Below are positions 36,401 to 43,220 of a DNA stretch of 64,000 nt, one piece after another (position 1 is the first letter of the stretch; each line of letters begins with the position of its first letter). A program made the position numbers and the translations under genes. Below the pieces are notes generated by a model. The model saw only the letters and a program-made list of their open reading frames with translations, was not told where the DNA came from and searched no databases. The stretch comes from Tunturibacter empetritectus (lineage in GTDB: Bacteria; Acidobacteriota; Terriglobia; Terriglobales; Acidobacteriaceae): NCBI RefSeq assembly GCF_040358985.1, contig NZ_CP132932.1, positions 2,728,001 through 2,792,000 of the forward strand, written 5' to 3'.

Positions 36401-36959
36401 CTCCGGACACCAGTTCGACCTTTTCGCCGGCCTCACCCCCCAAAATCAGGGCCAGTCCACCATCCCAACCAGCATCCCCGTAGAAGGCACCGTCAACGCC
36501 CCCGGCAACCGCATCGAATCGCTCAACCTTAGCGGACCCTCCAGCACCTCGGTCCTCTCCAACCTCAACGCCTCTTCAAATGCCGTCATTCCGAGCGAAG
36601 CGCAAAGCGCGGAAAAGCCTGCCCTGAGCGGAGCCGAAGGGAGGAACCCCCGCATCTTGTCCTCCTCCGAACCCGCCCCCAACTTTGAGGAGACTTACCA
36701 CCCCACCACACCACCCCAGCAGGGAATCGCACCCGAGCCGTCGGCGACCATAGCCAAGGACCTCAGCGCACGCAGCGGACTCGAATCCCCCAACCCCATG
36801 TCCCTCGAAGACCGCGGCATCTACCACGCCTCCGACGCCATGAAGTCCATGTACGAGATGGGCGACTCACCCTCCTGCGCCACCTGCGGAGCCATCATGA
36901 CCCGCAGCGGCTCCTGCTACCGCTGCATGTCCTGCGGCAGCACCTCAGGCTGCAGCTAA
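33447..36959 (+). CDS. nrdJ: B12-dependent (class II) ribonucleoside-diphosphate reductase
   Basis: 1170 residues reducing ribonucleotides to deoxyribonucleotides with adenosylcobalamin. Motifs: [10 protein letters not shown] (C160), [10 protein letters not shown] (C193/C196), the active-site NPCSE (N401, C403, E405), and [20 protein letters not shown]. A Lys/Ala-rich linker at about 770-870 leads to a C-terminal dimetal-like domain ([20 protein letters not shown]) and a zinc-ribbon end [20 protein letters not shown]. Between the two, residues about 1047-1074 are encoded by a copy of the dispersed intergenic repeat. AGAAGGAG just upstream (about 33430-33437) supports the start. Strong terminator follows. 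Confidence 0.96.
   Translation: [1170 protein letters not shown]
36585..36668 (+). repeat. Dispersed repeat inserted in frame within nrdJ
   Basis: The bases gtcattccgagcgaagcgca, then gcctgccctgagcggagccg, then ggaacccccgcatcttg are the same family as the intergenic repeats near 590-707 and 3723-3793. Here the copy keeps the reading frame and codes [20 protein letters not shown] in the linker before the C-terminal zinc ribbon. Confidence 0.75.
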
Positions 36960-36977
36960 GAGCTTCAAGTTAGGTAT

Positions 36978-37012
36978 GGGGCGCGGTGGTTAATCACCGC
37001 GCCCCTTTTTTT
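36978..37012 (+). terminator. Rho-independent terminator of nrdJ
   Basis: GGGGCGCGGTG (36978-36988) and CACCGCGCCCC (36995-37005) form a perfect 11-bp stem with a six-base loop, followed by seven T. Confidence 0.95.
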
Positions 37013-37065
37013 GAAACCCAAGATATCTATCAACGAAGCTATACACATCGAGTAGAGAGGTCGCG

Positions 37066-38334
37066 ATGTCAGAGAAAACTTTCAGTACAGAGACAAACAA
37101 TAAGAATGCTGAGCTCGTATTCGGCTTGGTGGCACCGATTGGGACTGATGCAAATCAGGTTGCGGAAAACCTAAGTTCCCAATTAAGGGAATTTAGGTAT
37201 CAATCCGAGCTGCTGCGGTTGAGTGATTTCATTGAGCCATTTAGTGAAACACTCGGTCTGAATCCTGACTTGGAATTTGTAAATGAGTATGAGCGGATCG
37301 ACAAAAGGATAAAAGCAGCAAATGAGATGTACAGAGAGTTCAATGCCAATGTGAAAACAGAGGAGAGCAACGCGCTCCTTGCGCTGGCCGCAATTGATCA
37401 CATTTCAAGTGTACGAAAGAAGGATGCGCCCGACGATGCTTTGCTCGATCGAGCACATATTCTTGTAACGCTGAAGCGTCCGCAAGAGGTCAATTACCTT
37501 CGTAAGGTATATGGAATCGGACTACATATAATCGGCGTGTTTGCTACAGAAGAAGACAGGGTTAAGCATCTTCACAGAAGAGGGGTCATGTCACTAGAGC
37601 AAGCTTCATCTCTAGTGAAAACGGACGAAGATGACAAACAAGATGGTGGGCAACGGACAGGGGACGCTTTTCATCTGTCAGACCTCTTTCTTGACGTCGG
37701 AGGTAATTCCGATGATTGGAAACATCAATTAGGACGTTTCCTCGACCTGCTTTTCTCACATCCGTATAAGACGCCTACGCGCGACGAGCAGGCAATGTTC
37801 ATGGCGCATGCAGCATCTCTAAGATCTGCCCAATTTGGAAGGCAAGTAGGCGCGGCGATTGCATCTGAAGATGGAGATGTAATCGCAATGGGTTGCAACG
37901 AGGTGCCGAAGGCTGGAGGTGGGCAGTACTGGGACAAGGACGACGGTGATGAGAGGGATCATGTAAAAGGGCACGATTCTAACGACCTACGCAAAAACAC
38001 CATGTTGCAGGAAGTTTTATCGATTCTCCCTGAAAGTTTGCAATCTGATGAAGCCATCAGCGAAAAACTAAGGAAGACCTCCCTCTTTTCCATCACCGAG
38101 TTTGGCCGAGCGGTCCACGCCGAAATGGAAGCCATCCTGTCATGTGCGCGAAAAGGAATTTCGACAGTGGGGAAGACTCTATATACAACTACGTTTCCTT
38201 GCCATAACTGCGCTCGACATATCGTAGGCGCTGGTATCAAAAAGGTTGTGTATATTGAGCCTTATCCGAAAAGTAAAGCGAAAGAACTGCATGACGATGC
38301 CATAATCTTGGCGGGTTTGGGCGTAACGGTTTGA
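37066..38334 (+). CDS. Anti-phage dCTP deaminase, N-terminal and catalytic part
   Basis: 422 residues. An N-terminal nucleotide-binding-like domain (FGLVAPIGTDANQVAENL, then RAHILVTLKRPQEVNYLRK) is followed by a cytidine/deoxycytidylate deaminase domain with zinc ligands H351 and E353 in VHAEMEAILSC and C379/C382 in TTFPCHNCARH. This two-domain order is that of DCD/AvcD proteins, which deplete dCTP on phage infection (Hsueh 2022; Tal 2022). It stops at 38334, while the expected C-terminal segment continues in another frame (38331-38609). Base composition is visibly AT-richer than the flanks and codon choice differs, suggesting transfer. No room for an AvcI-like RNA immediately upstream (53 bases after the nrdJ terminator). 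Confidence 0.85.
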   Translation: MSEKTFSTETNNKNAELVFGLVAPIGTDANQVAENLSSQLREFRYQSELLRLSDFIEPFSETLGLNPDLEFVNEYERIDKRIKAANEMYREFNANVKTEESNALLALAAIDHISSVRKKDAPDDALLDRAHILVTLKRPQEVNYLRKVYGIGLHIIGVFATEEDRVKHLHRRGVMSLEQASSLVKTDEDDKQDGGQRTGDAFHLSDLFLDVGGNSDDWKHQLGRFLDLLFSHPYKTPTRDEQAMFMAHAASLRSAQFGRQVGAAIASEDGDVIAMGCNEVPKAGGGQYWDKDDGDERDHVKGHDSNDLRKNTMLQEVLSILPESLQSDEAISEKLRKTSLFSITEFGRAVHAEMEAILSCARKGISTVGKTLYTTTFPCHNCARHIVGAGIKKVVYIEPYPKSKAKELHDDAIILAGLGVTV

Positions 38335-38609
38335 ACGCGCTCTATGTACCATTCGTACCGTTTGTTGGTATCAGCCCAAGAAAGTATCTGGACATATTCA
38401 CAGTGAAACCGTTATACAGTAGAGAAGTCGACCGAAAACTAAGCACGGGCCAGGCTGTCAAATGGCAAAGAAATAAAACGCCATTACGACTAAAGATGGC
38501 ATCAATTTCATATGTAGAAAGGGAGACTATCGCGATCTCCCGACTGAATGATTCACTGAAGCAACTTCCGCTAGGTTTGGTTGACTCAAACGGGGAAGCA
38601 CAGGAATGA
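38331..38609 (+). CDS. C-terminal part of the dCTP deaminase in a shifted frame
   Basis: 92 residues from a TTG whose last two bases lie in the preceding TGA (TTGA). The sequence YVPFVPFVGISPRKYLDIF and MASISYVERETIAISRL is, by my recollection of the family, the tail of anti-phage dCTP deaminases (the PFVGI.PR.Y.DLF segment). Joining needs one extra base at about 38330. There is no ribosome site for the TTG and no canonical slippery heptamer. A split gene, an inactivating deletion or a read error are all possible. Confidence 0.7.
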   Translation: MNALYVPFVPFVGISPRKYLDIFTVKPLYSREVDRKLSTGQAVKWQRNKTPLRLKMASISYVERETIAISRLNDSLKQLPLGLVDSNGEAQE

Positions 38610-38615
38610 GGGTCT

Positions 38616-38789
38616 ATGAGCGCATCTGCCCAAAGCGTACGTCGTGTCCAAGAAATAAGAGAACGATTAAATGAGGCATCTAAAACAGTGGGGAAATGGA
38701 CAGATTCAAAGCGGGAAAGTGCAGAAGCAACGGTGTATTCAAAGCGGCTAGCTGCATACTACGAGTCGGCACCACCAATAAAGAAGTAA
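38616..38789 (+). CDS. 57-residue ORF at the end of the deaminase cluster
   Basis: ATG at 38616, seven bases after the stop of the preceding frame and with GAGGG directly before it. It encodes a charged, helical peptide opening with MSASAQSVRRVQEIRERLNE and ending in ESAPPIKK. Same AT-rich composition as the deaminase genes, and a strong terminator nine bases later closes the unit. Function unknown; its place in the operon makes it a candidate accessory protein. Confidence 0.55.
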   Translation: MSASAQSVRRVQEIRERLNEASKTVGKWTDSKRESAEATVYSKRLAAYYESAPPIKK

Positions 38790-38797
38790 ATCCTATC

Positions 38798-38830
38798 AAG
38801 GCGCCGAAAAGCTCGGCGCCTTTTTTTTTT
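38798..38830 (+). terminator. Terminator of the dCTP deaminase cluster
   Basis: AAGGCGCCGA (38798-38807) pairs perfectly with TCGGCGCCTT (38813-38822) around a five-base loop, followed by a run of ten T. Confidence 0.95.
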
Positions 38831-38835
38831 AACTT

Positions 38836-38975
38836 TCGGGTGCCCTACTCATGCCGGGTGCCCCACCCTACATTTGACGTACCTCTAATGATTAGGTGCC
38901 CCATCCTTCGCGCTTCTGCGAAGGATGGGATGTATAAGCTCGAAGAGCCTCATCATAGCGGGCTCCCCATTCTCC
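38836..38975. repeat. 'gggtgccccat' repeats with hairpin
   Basis: Several copies: cgggtgccct (about 38836), ccgggtgccccacc (about 38854), and aggtgccccatccttcgcgc with the stem ATCCTTCGC/GCGAAGGAT (38902-38926). Relatives lie at 39665-39712, 40559-40575 and 54097-54132. Confidence 0.6.
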
Positions 38976-39041
38976 ATTACTAATCAGCTCTATTCCCCAA
39001 TCGGTCTATACTCACTCCAAAATCTAAAGAGGACTTGACCG

Positions 39042-39608
39042 ATGACCCTGCTCAAACGCCGTTCGTTCCTCCAGCTCGCCGCCGCAGCCCTTCCCTCGAG
39101 CCTGTTCGCCAAAACCCTCCAGTCCCCACCCGCCACCCAACCACAGCCCGCCGTCCCCGTCCTCAGCGGCGGAGACCGCTATGACTTCAAACGCGTCCTC
39201 CCCAACGGCACCACCACCTTCAAAGTATCCTCCAAAGACTGTCGTGGCGACTTCTTCGCCATGGAGCACCATCACACCACCAAGGGCGGCCCGCCGCGCC
39301 ACCTTCACCACGTAGAGGACGAGTGGTTCTACGTCCTTGAGGGCGAATACTTCGTCGAGGTCGGCGGCAAACTCCACCACCTCAAAGCAGGCGATTCCGT
39401 CCTCGGTCCCCGCGGCGTTCCCCATGCCTTCGCCTTTGTCGGAGAAGGCTCCGGACGCTTCCTCATCACCTACGCCCCCGCCGGCAGAATGGAAGAGTTC
39501 TTCGATACCCGCGACCGCGCAGGCGGTCGAACAACCTACGTCAACGACGCCGAGAAGATGCGAGCCTATGGAATGGAACTCATCGGACCGCCTCTCGCCA
39601 TCACATAG
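39042..39608 (+). CDS. Cupin-domain protein with Tat-like signal
   Basis: 188 residues. The N-terminus MTLLKRRSFLQLAAAALPSS contains twin arginines (RRSFLQ) and a hydrophobic stretch, so it is probably exported folded by the Tat system. The rest is a single cupin: MEHHHTTKGGPPRHLHHVED, EWFYVLEGEYFVEVGG, HLKAGDSVLGPRGVPHAFAF. The metal-binding pattern (HLHHxxDE with a later H) is intact. Enzymatic role unknown. It is preceded by the gggtgcc repeats and followed by them. Confidence 0.82.
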   Translation: MTLLKRRSFLQLAAAALPSSLFAKTLQSPPATQPQPAVPVLSGGDRYDFKRVLPNGTTTFKVSSKDCRGDFFAMEHHHTTKGGPPRHLHHVEDEWFYVLEGEYFVEVGGKLHHLKAGDSVLGPRGVPHAFAFVGEGSGRFLITYAPAGRMEEFFDTRDRAGGRTTYVNDAEKMRAYGMELIGPPLAIT

Positions 39609-39786
39609 TCGCGCACCAGTGAGCATTCGAGCGAAGGCGGGTGGCCCATACATCAAATCAACCAATACCTTGGGTGCCCCATTCATGCGGTCTCATCGCA
39701 TGAGTGGGTTTTCTGGCGCAGCGCGGTTGTCTAGGACGGCCAATGAAAAAAGCGGTACCCTGAATAGAGACAAAGGGCAGGAGACC

Positions 39787-39993
39787 ATGCCTCTATCACC
39801 GCGTGAGTTACTGGAAAAAGAGTTGGAGTCCGTCGTGCGAGATATCGATGCGATCGAGTACCAGATCGCCAGCGATCCTCCCGACACCTCTGGCGAACTG
39901 CTGCGCCTGCGAGAGATCCAGCGCACCTATCGCGGCATGGCTGCAAGTCTCAGGCAGGCCATTGCGTTGGAAGACTCCCACCACATCGCATGA
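39787..39993 (+). CDS. Small coiled-coil protein, 68 aa
   Basis: 68 residues from an ATG preceded by CAGGAGACC. It is almost entirely helical and charged: LSPRELLEKELESVVRDIDA and LRLREIQRTYRGMAASLRQA. No signal and no known family. A 'gggtgccccat' repeat lies just upstream at 39665-39712. Confidence 0.6.
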   Translation: MPLSPRELLEKELESVVRDIDAIEYQIASDPPDTSGELLRLREIQRTYRGMAASLRQAIALEDSHHIA

Positions 39994-40121
39994 GTGGGCA
40001 TTCGCGCCTCAGTGCGAACCTTCGAAGAACCCCCAGCACACAACTCCTCCCAACTCAATTAGGATGGTTCACACGCACCAGCACCGGGCTCCCGTAAATT
40101 CATCCCAACCGCGAGACCACG

Positions 40122-40532
40122 ATGAAACTCACCTCAGCGCTCCTGCCCGCACTTCTCCTCTCCTCCGCCCTCGCCTTCGCCGCCGACTGGCACCACGGCA
40201 AGCTCATGGACACCGAGAAGATCGAAGTCCCCACCGGCAGCACCACCACCTATAACACCGACGCCAAAGCCAGAAACGGCAGATACTCCGAGAACACCAC
40301 CGCCCACTCCACCGACGACACCGACACCTACCAGGTCTTCACCATCCAGACCCCCACCAAAACCTACGTCGTCCGCCAGAAGCTCAACTTCCCCTGGTCC
40401 AAACCCGCCAACATCGCCCTCGGCGAAGACGTAAAGTTCATGGTTCAAGGCAACAAGATGACCATCCTCGACGACGACCAGAAGCAGCAAAAAGCCACAA
40501 TCGTCAAAGCCAGCGTTACTCAAACCCAATAG
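40122..40532 (+). CDS. Secreted protein of unknown function, 136 aa
   Basis: Signal peptide MKLTSALLPALLLSSALAFA with cleavage likely at AFA-AD. The mature 117 residues start WHHGKLMDTEKIE and contain a Thr-rich stretch and the conserved-looking VRQKLNFPWSKPANIALGED and VKFMVQGNKMTILDDD. The fold appears all-beta. I cannot assign a family; similar short exported proteins are common in acidobacteria. Confidence 0.7.
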   Translation: MKLTSALLPALLLSSALAFAADWHHGKLMDTEKIEVPTGSTTTYNTDAKARNGRYSENTTAHSTDDTDTYQVFTIQTPTKTYVVRQKLNFPWSKPANIALGEDVKFMVQGNKMTILDDDQKQQKATIVKASVTQTQ

Positions 40533-40558
40533 GCTACGGCTTAGGCTGAAACTTGATG

Positions 40559-40580
40559 TGCCGGGTGCCCCATATCTCGA
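40559..40580. repeat. 'gggtgccccat' repeat at the edge of a gene remnant
   Basis: gccgggtgccccatatctcg (about 40559-40579) directly precedes the first codon of the Sel1 remnant, so the repeat marks its 5' break. Confidence 0.5.
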
Positions 40581-40966
40581 CATTATCTGAGAGACCTGTA
40601 TTACTTTGGGATCGGCGTGAAGCAGGACAAGGCTGCCTCTGAGAGCTGGTACAAAACCGGCGCCCAACTGCACGATCCTGTCGCCTCCTACAATCTCGGC
40701 ACACTCTTCTCGGTGGATGCGGACCATCCGCATGATCTGCGCAAAGCCGAGGCTTATTTGCGCCCATCCGCCGCCGATGGATACATACCGGCAATTCACT
40801 CGCTGGGACTGCTCCTGGTCAACTATCCTGAGCTTGCAACGTCTTCACAAAAGGGCCACCCCTGTTGGAAACCTCAGCGGGCGCAGGTTACTGGAAATCG
40901 TTGGCGCTCACGGAAGAGCAGCATTCTTGCTTGGCGCGTTATGAACTAACGAGGGGTCTTGAATGA
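40581..40966 (+). pseudogene. Remnant of a Sel1-repeat protein
   Basis: The frame from 40581 reads HYLRDLYYFGIGVKQDKAAS, then SYNLGTLFSVDADHPHDLRK and AIHSLGLLLVNYPELATSSQ: Sel1/TPR-like repeats. After 40855 the similarity continues in another frame (PPLLETSAGAGYWKSLALTE, TGA at 40964-40966); one missing base near the A4/G3 run 40849-40855 explains this. There is no start codon in the usual place, since a repeat element abuts the 5' end. Hence a 5'-truncated, frameshifted relic. Confidence 0.65.
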
Positions 40967-40994
40967 CCCCCGCTGCGATCCCGTGAGACGCCCT

Positions 40995-43184
40995 TCATTC
41001 TCCGTCCTTCACGCAACGGAAGCCGAGCGCGCCGGACCTGTCATAACTTGGAGCCATCATCAACAGCTTTCCATGGTTATCGTTTCGATAGGCTTGGGGA
41101 AAATACCAGATAGATCCCTGCGGCTTGTAGTAGCTTCCTCCGCGCAAAATTCCTCCGCGCGTGTGCTCATCCACATATTCATCGGTCCACTGCCAGACAT
41201 TTCCGACCATATCCATCACACCGAAGGGACTTGCACCCGACGGGTGCGCATCGACGTTGTCAGGCCCGCGCATAGTGCGCCCGAAGTCTGGCTGCGGCAC
41301 TGCCTTGTCATCCCAGTGATCGCCCCACGGATAGGTTCTGCCATCCGTTCCCTGAGCTGCAAACTGCCACTCCCATTCGTGAGGCAGGCGCTTACCTGCC
41401 CACTTCGCGTACGCTCGAGCGTCCTCAATCGACACCCAGGTCACAGGTTTGTTATCCCATCCCTCGGGATAAGTTCCATTGCTCCAGTCCTTCAAAAAAT
41501 TGAGATCGTTGCTCGGATGATAGTGCGCTGCATCGAGAAACTTCTTGAACTCAGCGTTGGTCACGGGAAATTTGTCCATGTCAAACGCCTTCAACTTCAT
41601 AGGATGCTCGTGAAATCTTCGCGGAGTATCTTCCCATGGATATTGAACGTCGACCCCAACATCGTCAGAGCCCTCAACCTCAATGCCTTCCACGCGAAAT
41701 AAGTAGTCGCCACCCGGAATCTTGATCATGCCTTCAGGTGTTGCCGACGCCTGCTTAGTAGAAGCGATCTCTACAATGCTTTGCGGCAGGGTCTTCCACT
41801 CGTGCGAAAAACTCGCGAGCTTCGACTCTGTCATTGATTTCATCGTCCCCATCAACTCGTGCATCGCAGCACTCGGTTCACCCACCGTGGCCAGGATCAT
41901 TCCATATCCGTGCGCTTCAATCGGAAAAGACAAAATCGCGTCACTACCTTCTTTCTCCGGCGTCAGTTCAACCCCGTGATAGAGATCGAAGTAACGGGTG
42001 CCCTGTTCGAAGGGAATCGTCATCTGGCGTCCCTGAACGTCGTACTCATTGCGATTGACGATCGTCCACACAGCCTGTCCGTTCAACGGCCATCGGCTGG
42101 AGAAGATCCCATAGCGATGCATCGGATAAAGAGGTTCCCAGCCTGGGCTGACAAGGAAGGGTGCGACTCCGCGCTCCATCGTCGCCATTCTTCGCGTCGC
42201 CTCAGCGTCTCTTGGAGTCACCTGATTCCAGATCCCCCAGACGTTCTCCCAACTCTCCCATCCCTCGCCGTTGAAAAAGGCGTATTGCAGATCATCCGTT
42301 TTATCCCGATTCCATCTGCCCTGAATATTCACTTGGTGACGCGTCTCGAGCCACCGGTACTTATCAACCGTCGGCGCAAACTGAAACTTGTACTGACCCC
42401 ATGTCAGGACGTTCCACGCCAACGCCTCATCAGAAGGCCCATTCTCCGGTTCGAATGCGAGAGGGTGCCCCACCTTTTCGGCAGCAAGCGAGAATGCAAG
42501 AGGCACACCATCCTGCGTGTCACCGTTGATGCCGTCCGCATCGATCTCCTTCATGAACTCAGCGGTCGCCTGTGGCCAGGGCTTTCCCGGATCGCGCGTG
42601 CCCTGATCCCACATCATGATTGGAAAAAGCACCTTCACTCCGCGTCGATGAAACTCCTCAACCATATTGCGAAGCCCTTCGACCCCGCCCGGCATCGAGC
42701 GGACTATATCCTGCTGATTGCGATTGTCGATGCCCATGTTGGGGTAGGTCGCCCAGATCAGCACCGCATCAATCCCGCCGTATCGCTTCTTCAAATCGTC
42801 AAGATAGCGATCGACGGTGTATTTACCGGCCAATGGGTCGTAAAAGTAGCGATCGTGCACCATCATCTGCGGCTGTATGAAACTGGATTGAGCCCACTGT
42901 AGCGCGGGAAGGTCATACCTTGATCCGTCATAACCGACGCGAATTCGCCGTTCGGTGCGCCAATCCGTTACAGCCTTTATCCACTCATCGTGTGTCTTTG
43001 CCGTACATGGCACATTTCCACCCTCCCATGGCATATGCAGCGTCAGACAAGCTGGAGGCGGGATCTGTTGTTCTTTTGGCTGATAGCGCCAGTCCTGCGC
43101 CTTCCCTGGCGATGTGAGCCCAGCGGCAAAAAGGCAAAGACATATCAAAAGTGCAGATTGTTTCCGTCCCGTTAGAATATTCAC
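40995..43184 (-). CDS. Secreted two-domain protein: barrel-like domain plus FGE/SUMF1 domain
   Basis: 729 residues from a GTG with GGAGG upstream. Signal peptide ending near GKAQ. Residues about 80-420 look like an alpha/beta-barrel of glycosidase type (DGSRYDLPALQWAQSSFIQP, GIDAVLIWATYPNMGIDN, GVKVLFPIMMWDQGTRDPG, EIDADGINGDTQDG). Residues about 500-729 are a formylglycine-generating-enzyme (SUMF1) fold: IPGGDYLFR, DKFPVTNAEFKKFL, PVTWVSIEDARAYAKWAGKR, GNVWQWTDEYV, LRGGSYYKP and a tail GALGFRCVKDG. In such fusions the FGE-like part often binds sugar rather than modifying sulfatases. Last gene of the operon below ribokinase; no sulfatase is nearby. Confidence 0.75.
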   Translation of the reverse strand: MNILTGRKQSALLICLCLFAAGLTSPGKAQDWRYQPKEQQIPPPACLTLHMPWEGGNVPCTAKTHDEWIKAVTDWRTERRIRVGYDGSRYDLPALQWAQSSFIQPQMMVHDRYFYDPLAGKYTVDRYLDDLKKRYGGIDAVLIWATYPNMGIDNRNQQDIVRSMPGGVEGLRNMVEEFHRRGVKVLFPIMMWDQGTRDPGKPWPQATAEFMKEIDADGINGDTQDGVPLAFSLAAEKVGHPLAFEPENGPSDEALAWNVLTWGQYKFQFAPTVDKYRWLETRHQVNIQGRWNRDKTDDLQYAFFNGEGWESWENVWGIWNQVTPRDAEATRRMATMERGVAPFLVSPGWEPLYPMHRYGIFSSRWPLNGQAVWTIVNRNEYDVQGRQMTIPFEQGTRYFDLYHGVELTPEKEGSDAILSFPIEAHGYGMILATVGEPSAAMHELMGTMKSMTESKLASFSHEWKTLPQSIVEIASTKQASATPEGMIKIPGGDYLFRVEGIEVEGSDDVGVDVQYPWEDTPRRFHEHPMKLKAFDMDKFPVTNAEFKKFLDAAHYHPSNDLNFLKDWSNGTYPEGWDNKPVTWVSIEDARAYAKWAGKRLPHEWEWQFAAQGTDGRTYPWGDHWDDKAVPQPDFGRTMRGPDNVDAHPSGASPFGVMDMVGNVWQWTDEYVDEHTRGGILRGGSYYKPQGSIWYFPQAYRNDNHGKLLMMAPSYDRSGALGFRCVKDGE

Positions 43185-43220
43185 TCTTCCGCCTCCATCT
43201 TGCGTCCTGCCGTCTTCGTT

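Noticed and set aside
37013-37065. AvcI-like antitoxin RNA before the deaminase
   Set aside because: Only 53 bases lie between the nrdJ terminator and the start codon, with no visible structure or promoter.
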